This document shows, piece by piece, positions 1 through 8,263 of a DNA stretch of 37,347 nt. The translations under genes and the position numbers were made by a program. This DNA is from Terriglobales bacterium (GTDB taxonomy: Bacteria > Acidobacteriota > Terriglobia > Bryobacterales > Bryobacteraceae), in contig JAJFUV010000261.1 in the NCBI GenBank assembly GCA_021372245.1, positions 1 through 37,347 on the forward strand, given 5' to 3'. Numbering within the stretch: the stretch's first letter is position 1; the number at the start of each line of letters is the position of its first letter. The notes beneath the pieces were generated by a model that saw only the letters and a program-made list of their open reading frames with translations, ran no database searches and was not told the DNA's origin.

Positions 1-45
1 TGTCTTCTTGAGTACTACCAGTCGGTCTCGTTCCCGCTGGGTCAT
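1..45 (-). mobile_element. 5' end of an IS transposase gene (ISNCY-like), cut by window edge
   Basis: Reading leftward from an ATG at 45, the first 15 codons give MTQRERDRLVVLKKT. This closely resembles the start of ISNCY-type transposases, which have an N-terminal helix-turn-helix followed by an integrase core. A good ribosome binding site (AGGAGA) lies just upstream on the minus strand. The rest of the gene is outside the window, so intactness cannot be judged. The family assignment rests on recall of this N-terminal pattern and on the IS-end-like sequence at 92-143. Confidence 0.6.
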
Positions 46-91
46 GAGGAGTTCTCCTGTGTCGGACACCTCCCCAGCCTGTACCGGTCAA

Positions 92-143
92 GACGACATT
101 TCTATTCGGCACAAATACGACATTCTCATTTGGCGGCGACACA
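92..143. repeat. Probable terminal region of the insertion sequence with two related motifs
   Basis: Two similar motifs occur 24 bases apart: GACGACATTTCTATTCGGC at 92-110 and TACGACATTCTCATTTGGCG at 116-135, followed by GCGACACA ending at about 143. Tandem motifs of this form next to a transposase start are typical of the transposase-binding ends of this IS group. The opposite end and the target duplication lie outside the window, so the exact boundary is inferred. Confidence 0.55.
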
Positions 144-156
144 GGGAACACATCCC

Positions 157-185
157 TTGACACCGGGGCGTTTTTGTACTATTGT
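157..185 (+). promoter_or_regulatory. Predicted promoter of the Rrf2-cysK transcript
   Basis: TTGACA at 157-162 is a perfect -35 element. It is followed after 17 bases by TATTGT (180-185) as a -10 element, with the regulator ATG at 222. The -35 lies only about 15 bases from the inferred IS end. Confidence 0.5.
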
Positions 186-196
186 TGATCTACAAT
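181..196. promoter_or_regulatory. Palindromic operator candidate overlapping the -10 element
   Basis: ATTGTTGATCTACAAT is an inverted repeat with only one mismatched pair (T186/T191). It overlaps the -10 element and lies 25 bases before the Rrf2 start codon. Rrf2 dimers bind such palindromes and commonly repress their own promoter, so this is a likely autoregulatory site. Binding is inferred, not shown. Confidence 0.45.
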
Positions 197-221
197 TGGG
201 CTATTTCAAGAGGGGGGATGA

Positions 222-647
222 ATGAGAATCTCCGTGCGAGCGCAATATGCATTGTTGGCCGTGTTCGAGTTGGCATCGAACGTTTCGGGCCAACCGGTCA
301 AGATTGCTGAGATTTCCCGGCGGCAGCGTATCCCGCAAAAGTTCCTGGAACTGATCCTGGCATCCTTGCGCCAGGCGGGCTTTGTCGCCAGCCGGCGGGG
401 TGCCGAAGGCGGGTATCTGCTGGCGCAACCGGCGGAAACGCTGACCGTGGGCGAGGTGTTGCGCGCGTTGGATGCCGAAAAGCGCGCCGGTTCCCGGCGG
501 CAAAGCGACGATGAAAATCCCTTGTCCGATCTCTGGCGGCGCACGGACGCCGCGGTTTCGGCGGTGCTCGACAAGGCGACGTTCGCGGAATTGGTCCGGG
601 CGTGGAACGACAAGCAGTCCCGCATCGAACCGAACTGGGACATCTGA
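222..647 (+). CDS. Rrf2 family transcriptional regulator (CymR-like)
   Basis: This 141-residue protein has the Rrf2 family's winged-helix start ([18 protein letters not shown]), a recognition helix around residues 28-45 and the wing sequence [14 protein letters not shown]. It contains no cysteine at all, so it cannot carry the iron-sulfur cluster of IscR or NsrR. This favours a CymR/RirA-unlike regulator that senses a small molecule or a partner protein. A GAGGGG ribosome binding site precedes the ATG. cysK starts 26 bases downstream on the same strand. In Bacillus, CymR is controlled by complex formation with CysK, so the linkage suggests cysteine or sulfur control here, by inference. The palindrome at 181-196 is its probable operator. 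Confidence 0.85.
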   Translation: MRISVRAQYALLAVFELASNVSGQPVKIAEISRRQRIPQKFLELILASLRQAGFVASRRGAEGGYLLAQPAETLTVGEVLRALDAEKRAGSRRQSDDENPLSDLWRRTDAAVSAVLDKATFAELVRAWNDKQSRIEPNWDI

Positions 648-673
648 GCGGTGCTTGTCAAGGAGGCCCTTTC

Positions 674-1621
674 GTGATCTACGCAGACAACTCATTGAGC
701 ATCGGCCACACACCACTGGTGCGGCTGAACCGGATGACCAAGGGCGCCCACGGCACGGTGGTCGCGAAGATCGAAGGCCGCAATCCGGCCTACTCAGTGA
801 AGTGCCGCATTGGGGCTTCCATGATCTGGGACGCGGAAGAGCGCGGTTTGCTCAAGCCGGGTTGCGAGATCGTGGAGCCTACCAGCGGAAACACGGGCAT
901 TGCGCTGGCCTTCGTGGCGGCGTCGCGTGGCTATGGGATCACGCTTACGATGCCCGAGACCATGTCGATCGAGCGCCGCAAGATCCTCAAGGCCATGGGA
1001 GCCAAGCTGGTGCTCACCGACGGCGCGAAGGGCATGAAGGGCGCGATATCCCGCGCCGAGGAGATCGTTTCCGGCGCGCCGGACCACTTCTACATGCCAC
1101 AGCAATTCACCAATCCGGCCAACCCGGCGATTCACGAGAAAACTACCGGTCCGGAAATCTGGGCCGATAGCGAAGGCGCCGTGGACGCGGTGGTGGCAGG
1201 CGTGGGCACGGGCGGCACGCTGACCGGGATCGCACGCTATCTGAAGAAGCAGGGCAAGCCGATCCTGTCGGTGGCCGTCGAGCCGGCAACTTGTGCGGTC
1301 ATCACGCAAACTCTGCACAAATTGCCGCTGCGGCCCGGGCCGCACAAGATTCAGGGTCTGGGCCCCGGCTTCATCCCGGAGACATTGGATCTGTCAGTGG
1401 TGGACCGCGTCGAGACCGTCACCAATGAAGAAGCCGTGGAGGCCGCGCGGCGGCTTACCGCCGAAGAAGGCATTCTGTCGGGCATCTCTTGCGGCGCGGC
1501 CGTGACGGCGGCCCTGCGGCTGGCGTTCGATCCGGAATTCGCCGGCAAAACGATCGTGGTCATTCTGCCGGACTCGGGCGAGCGCTACCTTTCGACAGTA
1601 CTATTCGACGGCCTGAATTAG
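674..1621 (+). CDS. cysK: Cysteine synthase (O-acetylserine sulfhydrylase)
   Basis: PLP enzyme that makes L-cysteine from O-acetylserine and sulfide in the cytoplasm. Of the possible starts, GTG at 674 is chosen because AGGAGG lies 7 bases upstream and the protein then begins [20 protein letters not shown], as CysK does. A longer reading frame from 602 would add 24 unrelated residues and overlap the Rrf2 gene. The PLP lysine is K43 in [11 protein letters not shown]. The substrate loop PTSGNTG, the phosphate-binding GTGGTLTG and the SGISCGAA region are all present. At 315 residues it has the usual length. It is probably co-transcribed with the upstream Rrf2 regulator and converges on ybaK with a gap of 6 bases. 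Confidence 0.95.
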   Translation: MIYADNSLSIGHTPLVRLNRMTKGAHGTVVAKIEGRNPAYSVKCRIGASMIWDAEERGLLKPGCEIVEPTSGNTGIALAFVAASRGYGITLTMPETMSIERRKILKAMGAKLVLTDGAKGMKGAISRAEEIVSGAPDHFYMPQQFTNPANPAIHEKTTGPEIWADSEGAVDAVVAGVGTGGTLTGIARYLKKQGKPILSVAVEPATCAVITQTLHKLPLRPGPHKIQGLGPGFIPETLDLSVVDRVETVTNEEAVEAARRLTAEEGILSGISCGAAVTAALRLAFDPEFAGKTIVVILPDSGERYLSTVLFDGLN

Positions 1622-1627
1622 CGCCGT

Positions 1628-2107
1628 TCACTTCTCGCGCGAGATGGGGGCGTAGGTGCCGCCGGTGGCGCGCATATAGTCATCCGGCGAGAGCAATACT
1701 TGCAATCCCCGCACACCGGCGGAAACCGAGATCACATCGAAGATCTGTGCGATTTCATCCACCAGGACCGGGTATTCTTTCTTGCACGCCAGCGCCGTGA
1801 CGCCTCCCCGAATGTAGCCGGTGAGAGGCTGCACATCCTTGAGCGGAACCGTATCGATCTTGCGGTTCCCGCTGGCTCGCGCCAGGGCTTTCAGATCCAG
1901 CGTATAGCTGCCCGGGATCACCGCCAGACAAACGCCGTTGGTATCCCCGCGTGTGACCAGCGTTTTGAAGGTCTGTTCCGGGGGTAGCCCGATCTTGGCC
2001 GCGACGGACTCGGCGGACAGGTCGTCAGGGGCGATCTCGTATTCGCGGAGTTCGAAGTGGATCTTTAGCGTTTCCAGCAGGCGGACAGCGTTGGTTTTGG
2101 AGGACAT
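1628..2107 (-). CDS. ybaK: Cys-tRNA(Pro)/aminoacyl-tRNA deacylase, YbaK/EbsC family
   Basis: A 159-residue YbaK/ProXp-type editing protein that hydrolyses cysteine mischarged onto tRNA(Pro) in the cytoplasm. Family signatures visible are LPPEQTFKTLVTRGD, with the conserved lysine of the active site, and GYIRGGVTALACKKEYPV near residue 110. The ATG at 2107 follows the lipA stop by one base, so translation is probably coupled. A longer in-frame extension to 2191 lies inside lipA and is rejected. It is the last gene of the minus-strand run and ends 6 bases from the cysK stop, with no room for a separate terminator. Confidence 0.9.
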   Translation of the reverse strand: MSSKTNAVRLLETLKIHFELREYEIAPDDLSAESVAAKIGLPPEQTFKTLVTRGDTNGVCLAVIPGSYTLDLKALARASGNRKIDTVPLKDVQPLTGYIRGGVTALACKKEYPVLVDEIAQIFDVISVSAGVRGLQVLLSPDDYMRATGGTYAPISREK

Positions 2108-2108
2108 T

Positions 2109-2975
2109 TCAGAACGCCTCGCTCGCGTGGTAGCTGCTGCGCACCAAAGGGCCGGCTTCCACATGGCGGAATCCCATCTCGATTCCCGCATCTCGCAGGC
2201 GGTCGAAATCCTCCTTGGGTACGTAGCGCAGAATGGGCAGGTGTTTCGGTGACGGACGCAGATACTGACCCAGCGTCAGGATGTCCACCTCGTGCGCGCG
2301 CAGGTCCGTCATGGACTCAAGGACTTCCGGCTCTGTTTCGCCGAGTCCCAGCATCATGCCGCTCTTAGTTGGGATGCCGGGCGCGCTGTGCTTCGCGTAA
2401 AGCAGTATATCGAGCGAGCGTTCGAAGCGCGCGCCCAAACGCACCTGCCGGTATAGTCGCGGCACGGTCTCGATGTTGTGGTTCAGAACGTCGGGGCGCG
2501 CGGCGAGCACCGTGTCCATGGCCGCGTGCGAACCCTGGAAATCCGGTATCAGGATCTCGACTTTGCAGTCCGGCGTGCGCTCGCGAATGGCGGCGATGGT
2601 GAGCGCGAACAACTCTGCGCCGCCATCCTTGCGGTCGTCGCGGTTGACGCTGGTGATGACGGCGTAGCGCAGGCCCAGCGCCTCGACCGCCTCGGCCACA
2701 CGGCGTGGTTCATCGTAGTCCACCGGGAGCGGCGCGCCTTTGCCCACGGCGCAAAAACCACACCTCCGGGTGCAGACGTTGCCCAGGATCATGAACGTCG
2801 CGGTCCGATGGTTCCAGCACTCGCCCACATTCGGGCATGCCGCGCTCTCGCACACCGTATGCAGGCGCAGCCGCTCAACCAGCGATTTCAGATCGCGGTA
2901 GTTGGCGCCCACCGGAGCCGGCGCGCGCAACCACTCGGGGCGCTTCGGCGCAAGGGGAGTGATCGATACCAGCAC
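2109..2975 (-). CDS. lipA: Lipoyl synthase
   Basis: Radical SAM enzyme that inserts two sulfurs into octanoyl groups on lipoyl-carrier proteins. It has the auxiliary-cluster cysteines C42, C47 and C53 (CESAACPNVGEC), the radical SAM cysteines C68, C72 and C75 (CTRRCGFC) and the C-terminal RSSYHA motif that supplies the serine ligand of the auxiliary cluster. It has 288 residues, slightly short at the N terminus as in many bacteria. The start is a GTG directly after the ftcD TGA, with no gap. The ATG two bases to the left is out of frame. No lipB is in the window. The neighbours ftcD and ybaK have no known functional link to it. Confidence 0.96.
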   Translation of the reverse strand: MLVSITPLAPKRPEWLRAPAPVGANYRDLKSLVERLRLHTVCESAACPNVGECWNHRTATFMILGNVCTRRCGFCAVGKGAPLPVDYDEPRRVAEAVEALGLRYAVITSVNRDDRKDGGAELFALTIAAIRERTPDCKVEILIPDFQGSHAAMDTVLAARPDVLNHNIETVPRLYRQVRLGARFERSLDILLYAKHSAPGIPTKSGMMLGLGETEPEVLESMTDLRAHEVDILTLGQYLRPSPKHLPILRYVPKEDFDRLRDAGIEMGFRHVEAGPLVRSSYHASEAF

Positions 2976-3905
2976 TCATTTCATTCTATCGCCGCGGGCT
3001 ATTGCGTCCGCGAGCCGCTGCTCAAGCACCGAATCGGGCCGCAGATTCTCCCACTGGAGATCCAAGCCGGCGGCCATCTCCAGCGCCTTGCGCGGAATCA
3101 AGCCGATCAGTTCGCTTCCCGCCACGCCCGCGCCGTAGCGGGCGGCCTCGCGTTTCACGGCATCGAAGACGACATGGATGGGCGTGGTCTCGAAGTCGGT
3201 CAGGTTCATGGAGACCTGCGCGAGATTCCGCGACGCGAGCATTACGCCCATGGCTTTGACGCATGGGAATCCGCCCGAGGAAGCCCGGATGCTGCGAGCG
3301 ATGCGCTTGGCGATCCCGGCATCCGCCGTCGTGAGGTTGATGTTGTACGCAATGAGAAACTTTCTGGCGCCGACGACGGTTGCGCCTGCCGTGGGGTGCA
3401 GTTCGGCATCTCCCACATCGGGACAGCGTTCGGGATCCGTGCGAACCGCATCGCGCAAGCCTTCGAATTGGCCGCGGCGGATGTTCTCCAGCCGCTCGCG
3501 GCCGCTGCGCCGCGCGGCTGCCTCGTAGAAGTAGACAGGCACGTGAAAACGCCGCCAGATTTCTTCTCCTACGCGCCAGGCGAGCCGCACGCACTCCTCC
3601 ATGGTGACGCCTTCGATGGGGACGAACGGCATGACGTCGGCCGCGCCGATTCGAGGGTGCGCGCCACGGTGCTTCGTGAGATCGATCAACTCGACAGCCT
3701 TGGCCACCCCGGCGAGCGCGCCTTCCAGCACGGCTTCGGGCGCGCCCGCGAAGGTGATCACGCATCGATTGTGGTCGGCGTCGGTCTCACAGTCGAGCAG
3801 GATCGCGCCCGGAACGGATCTTATAGCGCGGGCGATCGCCTCCACCGCCGCGGCGTTGCGGCCCTCGGAGAAGTTCGGTACGCACTCTACTATTGGTCCG
3901 CCCAT
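2976..3905 (-). CDS. ftcD: Glutamate formimidoyltransferase
   Basis: A 309-residue formiminotransferase that transfers the formimino group of formiminoglutamate to tetrahydrofolate, the last step of one branch of histidine degradation. It begins IVECVPNFSEGRN, typical for the family. The catalytic histidine is H83 in HRGAHPRIGAADVMPFVP, equivalent to H82 of the mammalian enzyme. It covers only the transferase part and lacks the cyclodeaminase domain of the fused eukaryotic protein, as is usual in bacteria. Its ATG overlaps the 3' end of hutI by 16 bases, and its stop codon abuts the lipA start. Confidence 0.95.
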   Translation of the reverse strand: MGGPIVECVPNFSEGRNAAAVEAIARAIRSVPGAILLDCETDADHNRCVITFAGAPEAVLEGALAGVAKAVELIDLTKHRGAHPRIGAADVMPFVPIEGVTMEECVRLAWRVGEEIWRRFHVPVYFYEAAARRSGRERLENIRRGQFEGLRDAVRTDPERCPDVGDAELHPTAGATVVGARKFLIAYNINLTTADAGIAKRIARSIRASSGGFPCVKAMGVMLASRNLAQVSMNLTDFETTPIHVVFDAVKREAARYGAGVAGSELIGLIPRKALEMAAGLDLQWENLRPDSVLEQRLADAIARGDRMK

Positions 3906-5164
3906 TTGACACCCGCCCTTTGATAAACGATCTCTCCGCGCTTCACCACGGTATGAACGAGGTTCACGCCGAAATGATACGGGATTTCACGATAGTCTGG
4001 GACATCATAAATCACCAGGTCCGCCTGCTTGCCGGGCTCGAGCGAACCGGTCCGGTCTTCCAAGCCCACGGCATGCGCGGCGTTGATGGTCGCCGCGGTG
4101 AGCGCTTCGGCCGGCGTCATGTGCATGCGGGTGCAGGCGAGCGACAGGACCATGGGCATGCTCAACGTGGGGCTGGTGCCGGGATTGAAACCCGTGGCCA
4201 GGGCCACGGCCGCGCCACGATCCAGCAACGCGCGGGCTGGCGGATAGCGATCCAGACCGAGATGCAAAACTGCGCCGGGGATGAGCGTGGCAATGGTTCC
4301 GGACTGAGCCAGAAGGTCAATGTCAGCCGCATCGGCGAACACCAGGTGATCCGCGCTGGCGGCACCCAGTTCGACGGCCAGGTGAATCCCGCCGCAGTGC
4401 GAGAACTGTTCGGCGTGAATACGCAAGCCGAAGTCGAGCGCCTTGGCCGCTTCCAGGTAGCGCCGTGCCTGCCGTGCGTTGAACGCTGCCCCGTCGCAGG
4501 CAACGTCCACAAACCGGGCGAGCTTGCGGCGGTGGATGAGCGGCAGCATCTGGGCGCATATCCAGTCAATGTAATCGTCGGAACGCCCGGCGTACTCGGG
4601 CGGCACGGCATGCGCGCCGAGATATGTGGAAACGATGTCCAGCGGGCGGCCGTCCAGGGCAACGGCTACTCGCAGCGATTTCAGCTCTCCCGTTTCATCC
4701 AGCCCATAGCCGCTCTTTGCCTCGATGGAGGTCGTGCCGTGGCGCAGCATGGTCCCGACATCATGCCGCGCGCGCCATTCGAGGTGTTTGCTTGAAAGCT
4801 CGCGCACGGGGCGAATACTGGACAGTATCCCGCCGCCGGCTTCGGAGATCTGATGATAGTCTGCGCCGGCGATTCGTGTTTCATAGTCGGCCAGGCGCGA
4901 AACTCCACCAACCAGGTGTGTGTGGCAATCCACAAAACCGGGAAGGACCACGCGACCGGTGGCGTCTACCTCCATGGCGGATCGGGCTTCCGCAAGGTTC
5001 TCGATCCGGCGGGTGGGCCCGGCGCAGGTAACCAGGCCATCCGACACAAGGATCGAGCCATCCTGAATCAAGCCGAGTTCCCGGGTGTCCATGCCCCGCC
5101 GAGGGCCCTTGGGGCCGTGCAGGGTAATGAGCTGCCGCGCGCCGCGTACGAGGAGCTTCTTCAT
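3890..5164 (-). CDS. hutI: Imidazolonepropionase
   Basis: Amidohydrolase that opens imidazolone-propionate to formiminoglutamate, the substrate of the next gene. The ATG at 5164 gives 424 residues starting MKKLLVRGARQL. The longer open frame up to 5599 runs antiphase through the upstream gene and is not used. Visible family residues are H81/H83 (CHTHLVGG), EAKSGYGLD at 148-156, H250 and E252 (HAEQFSH) and H273 (DHLVF). The segment that is normally ATD-x-NPG reads ATGFNPGTSPT, with G325 where the family has the aspartate metal ligand (D324 in the Bacillus enzyme). The ATGA at its start overlaps the stop of a small upstream ORF. hutH and hutU are not in the window. The family is certain but activity is in doubt. 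Confidence 0.92.
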   Translation of the reverse strand: MKKLLVRGARQLITLHGPKGPRRGMDTRELGLIQDGSILVSDGLVTCAGPTRRIENLAEARSAMEVDATGRVVLPGFVDCHTHLVGGVSRLADYETRIAGADYHQISEAGGGILSSIRPVRELSSKHLEWRARHDVGTMLRHGTTSIEAKSGYGLDETGELKSLRVAVALDGRPLDIVSTYLGAHAVPPEYAGRSDDYIDWICAQMLPLIHRRKLARFVDVACDGAAFNARQARRYLEAAKALDFGLRIHAEQFSHCGGIHLAVELGAASADHLVFADAADIDLLAQSGTIATLIPGAVLHLGLDRYPPARALLDRGAAVALATGFNPGTSPTLSMPMVLSLACTRMHMTPAEALTAATINAAHAVGLEDRTGSLEPGKQADLVIYDVPDYREIPYHFGVNLVHTVVKRGEIVYQRAGVKWADQ

Positions 5165-5265
5165 CGGCAAGCGACCATCGCTGCCAGGCGCGGAATCTTG
5201 CCGGGCGCACCCGTATCCGGTTTCCGCTCGAACTCTTCGTCGAAATCCTGGCCGGGATCGCTCAT
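5161..5265 (-). CDS. Small ORF, 34 residues, coupled to hutI (function unknown)
   Basis: An ATG at 5265 opens a 34-codon frame beginning MSDPGQDFDEEFERKPD and ending in TGA that overlaps the hutI ATG (ATGA). It starts 12 bases after the upstream ADP-ribosylglycohydrolase stop and so exactly fills what would otherwise be a 113-base gap in a compact operon. The peptide is acidic at the N terminus and has no signal or membrane segment. The ribosome binding site is weak. It may be a real small protein or a leader peptide coupling translation into hutI. I recognise no family. Confidence 0.4.
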   Translation of the reverse strand: MSDPGQDFDEEFERKPDTGAPGKIPRLAAMVACR

Positions 5266-5277
5266 TCGCAACCGTGG

Positions 5278-6825
5278 CTACGGACGAAAGACGACAAGCT
5301 CCTGGATCGAGATGTCGGCGCCGCTCGAACCCGGATAGGGTTCGCCTTTCACGACCAGGCGCACGGTATGATCGCCGGGTTTCAGTCCGAAGGCGTGCCA
5401 AACCGCCTCGCCGCCTTTGTTGTGCGGTTCGTCGGGGTACACGTCCACGGTGCGGTCCAGTTTCCCATCCAGATAGACGTCCGCCTTCCCTCCGCTGACG
5501 AGATATGTACCCGTCACGATAGCACCCGTGCCGTTGAAGCGGATGGACGCCTCGGCGCCCTTGTCCGATGCTAAGTGCTCCTGCTTTTGAGCGTGCCATG
5601 GGCCGGTGAATTGCCAGCGCGCGTCGGTGTGCGAAACGCGTTCAACCGGGCAACCGTAATCGTTCCAGGCCTCCAGCTTCGGCTCGGCGGGCGCCTGCGT
5701 CTTCACGAAAATTGTCTCGCCCTGGACGCGGCCGCCCTCGCGCTTAATCAGGGCCAGAGCGCGCGCCTCGGTGCTGGCGACGATCGAGTGGAATGAGAAG
5801 TCCGTGTACGAAAACTTCTTGCCGGCGATCGCGGCGATGCCGCCTTTCCATTCATCCGGAATGCGGCCGTAACCGAGCATCACCCCAAGGACTCCGCCCG
5901 CGCTGGCCGGGTTGCAGTCCGAATCCTGGCCGGCGCGCGTCGTAATGTCGATGGTCTTTCCGAAGTCGCGCCCGCCATAGAGCAGCCCCAGCGCGATGTA
6001 GGCCCCGTTCAATTTTGCGTCGATGTTGAACGGCATCAGGGCGCCGGACGGACACGGCTCGCACTTGTCGTATTTATCCTCGATCAACTGCCAGACCTTC
6101 TTCCAATCCGCGGGATACTGCTTGGACCAGGCGAGGAGATCCGCGATCAGCAGTCCGTAAGGGCTTCGGGCGGGAATGGATGCCAGACCGGCTTCAACCA
6201 CCTTGCGCGGATCGTTTTCGAAAAATGCCGCCGCGTACATCCCGGAGACAAACATGCCTCCGTACAGGCCATCGCCATAATTCATGACGCGGCCCGCGCA
6301 GTCCGCGATGCGGTTGGCGGCGCGCGGCATGCCGGGCGCCATAAGGCCGATGAAGTCCGCCTCAATCTGGAAGTCGATATCGTTGGCGTGCGCGTTGTAC
6401 TTGGGAGTGCCGGAGAGCGAGCCGGGAACGCCGCGCTTGAGCGCACGGCGGGCGGCGAGATTCGCGTGCCACAGGCTGTACTTGGCATCCCGGAACATGG
6501 CGCCGAAATCATCCGAGGTTGCGTCGAGCCCCTTGTCGTCGAGCACTTTGGCGAAGGTCATGTCCACGTATAGATCGTCCTGCCCAAGCGCGTTGCTCAC
6601 GCGGCCCGGCGTCCACTTGGGCAGCTCGCCTTCCATGATCTTCGCGTTGGACCGGAACTCGGTGGGGGCGCCGTAGCTGACACCGATCATCTGTCCCGCC
6701 CAACCACCTTCGATCTTGTCGCGCAGCACTTCGCGCGGAATCCTGCGAAGGGCGTCCTTGCCGGCTGCCGCGGCGGGCAGACAGAACAATACACAGACAC
6801 TGAGGGCGATTGCACCTCGGATCAT
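5278..6825 (-). CDS. Exported ADP-ribosylglycohydrolase-like protein with C-terminal jelly-roll domain
   Basis: A 515-residue protein with a Sec signal peptide (hydrophobic from about residue 5, cleavage near AAAAG at 20-22). Residues 30-350 resemble the DraG/ARH fold. The first acidic cluster is QDD at 82-84, and the second, AGQDSDCNPASAGG, carries D301 and D303, matching the family's paired metal-binding acidic motifs. From about 370 to the end lies a beta-rich segment (ASIRFNGTGAIVTGTYLV, ADVYLDGKLDRTVDVY) like galactose-binding or carbohydrate-binding modules. The ATG at 6825 is chosen because AGGAGG lies 5 bases upstream; a GTG two codons earlier would overlap it. Substrate is unknown. 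Secretion plus the added module makes a cytoplasmic nitrogenase-type role unlikely. Confidence 0.8.
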   Translation of the reverse strand: MIRGAIALSVCVLFCLPAAAAGKDALRRIPREVLRDKIEGGWAGQMIGVSYGAPTEFRSNAKIMEGELPKWTPGRVSNALGQDDLYVDMTFAKVLDDKGLDATSDDFGAMFRDAKYSLWHANLAARRALKRGVPGSLSGTPKYNAHANDIDFQIEADFIGLMAPGMPRAANRIADCAGRVMNYGDGLYGGMFVSGMYAAAFFENDPRKVVEAGLASIPARSPYGLLIADLLAWSKQYPADWKKVWQLIEDKYDKCEPCPSGALMPFNIDAKLNGAYIALGLLYGGRDFGKTIDITTRAGQDSDCNPASAGGVLGVMLGYGRIPDEWKGGIAAIAGKKFSYTDFSFHSIVASTEARALALIKREGGRVQGETIFVKTQAPAEPKLEAWNDYGCPVERVSHTDARWQFTGPWHAQKQEHLASDKGAEASIRFNGTGAIVTGTYLVSGGKADVYLDGKLDRTVDVYPDEPHNKGGEAVWHAFGLKPGDHTVRLVVKGEPYPGSSGADISIQELVVFRP

Positions 6826-6847
6826 AACCACCTCCTGGAAGATCTTA

Positions 6848-8212
6848 TTAAACCTTGGGCAATGTTTCCATTGAGCGGGCGACTTCCTCGCTGGGATACT
6901 CGTAATCGCTCAGTTTGCCGGTCATGTAAGCGTCGTAAGAAGCCAGGTCGAAGTGACCATGTCCGCTCAGGTTGAACAGGATCACGCGCGGCTTGCCTTC
7001 TTCCTTCGCCTCGAGCGCTTCGTCGATGGCGGCGCGGATGGCGTGCGAGGATTCGGGCGCCGGCAGGATGCCTTCTGTCCGCGCGAATTGCAGCGCCGCT
7101 TCGAATACGGGCAACTGCATGACGGAGCGCGCTTCCGCCCAACCGTGCTTGAGCAGGTGGCTCATCAACGGCGAGGCGCCAGGGTAGCGCAAGCCGCCGG
7201 CGTGGATTCCGGGCGGTACGAAATCGTGGCCCAGCGTGTACATCTTCAGCATCGGCGTGAGCTTGGCGATGTCGCCGAAATCGTAGGCGAAGACGCCTTT
7301 GGTGAGCGTGGGACAAGCCGCGGGTTCAACCGCCATACAGCGCACCTTGGAACCCTTCTCAATGTTGTCCATGATGTAGGGGATGGAGATGCCGGCATAG
7401 TTGGTACCTCCGCCGAAACACCCGATGACCACGTCGGGCTCCTCGCCCGCAAGCGCCATCTGCTGCTTCGCCTCGAGACCGATTACCGTCTGGTGGAGGC
7501 ATACATGGTTGAGCACGCTGCCCAGCGAGTAATTCGTGTCCCCGTGCAGGGCTGCGTCCTCAACGGCCTCGCTGATGGCGATGCCGAGGCTGCCGGGGCT
7601 ATCCGGATGTTCGGCCAGGACGCGGCGGCCGCTCTCGGTGAGATTGCTGGGGCTGGCGAAGACTTCCGCGCCCCAGGCGTTCATCATCATGCGCCGGTAC
7701 GGCTTTTGTTCATAGCTGACCTTTACCATGTAGACGGTGCAATCCATGCCGAACATGCGGCAGGAAAGCGCCAGCGCGCTGCCCCACTGGCCCGCGCCGG
7801 TCTCGGTGGAAAGGCGTTTGATGCCGGCCTTTTTGTTGTAATAGGCCTGCGCGACCGCCGTGTTGGGCTTATGGCTGCCCGCCGGGCTGGTGCCCTCGTA
7901 CTTGTAATAAATGTGTGCGGGCGTGTCCAACGCCTTTTCGAGGCGACGTGCGCGGCACAGCGGCGTGGGCCGCCACAGCTTGTAAATGTCGAGCACTTCG
8001 CCGGGGATGTCGATCTCAGGTTGCGGAGAGAACTCCTGCTCGATAAGGGACATCGGGAAAATGGGAGCGAGATCCGCCGCCTGGAGCGGCTTGTGCGTCT
8101 GTGGATGCACCGGCAGCTCCAGCGGCTCCTTGAGATGCGGGATGATGTTGACCCACGCGCTCGGGATCTGCTTCTCACTCAAAAGAAACTTCGATTGTTC
8201 AGACACAGGCAC
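6848..8212 (-). CDS. trpB: Tryptophan synthase beta-like protein, TrpB2 subfamily
   Basis: A 454-residue PLP enzyme of the TrpB2 type, which condenses indole and serine to tryptophan and often works without a TrpA partner. The PLP lysine is K115 in AGSHKPNTA. The catalytic glutamate is E137 in [11 protein letters not shown], whose tryptophan is typical of TrpB2 where TrpB1 has histidine. The phosphate-binding loop [11 protein letters not shown] is also present. The start is a GTG at 8212 with a weak GAGG-type site. No trpA or other trp genes are present in the window. It lies 51 bases after the UroD-like gene and 22 bases before the ADP-ribosylglycohydrolase gene, so it is probably in the same transcript. 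Confidence 0.93.
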   Translation of the reverse strand: MPVSEQSKFLLSEKQIPSAWVNIIPHLKEPLELPVHPQTHKPLQAADLAPIFPMSLIEQEFSPQPEIDIPGEVLDIYKLWRPTPLCRARRLEKALDTPAHIYYKYEGTSPAGSHKPNTAVAQAYYNKKAGIKRLSTETGAGQWGSALALSCRMFGMDCTVYMVKVSYEQKPYRRMMMNAWGAEVFASPSNLTESGRRVLAEHPDSPGSLGIAISEAVEDAALHGDTNYSLGSVLNHVCLHQTVIGLEAKQQMALAGEEPDVVIGCFGGGTNYAGISIPYIMDNIEKGSKVRCMAVEPAACPTLTKGVFAYDFGDIAKLTPMLKMYTLGHDFVPPGIHAGGLRYPGASPLMSHLLKHGWAEARSVMQLPVFEAALQFARTEGILPAPESSHAIRAAIDEALEAKEEGKPRVILFNLSGHGHFDLASYDAYMTGKLSDYEYPSEEVARSMETLPKV

Positions 8213-8263
8213 CGCCTCGATTGGATATGAAACCTACTATTCTAGAACAAACCGGGCGCGAAC

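Noticed and set aside
2478..3923. 481-codon plus-strand frame
   Set aside because: It runs antisense to lipA and ftcD, which are unmistakable.
5165..5599. Upstream extension of the hutI frame
   Set aside because: It is out of phase with the ADP-ribosylglycohydrolase gene and has no family similarity before the MKKLL start.
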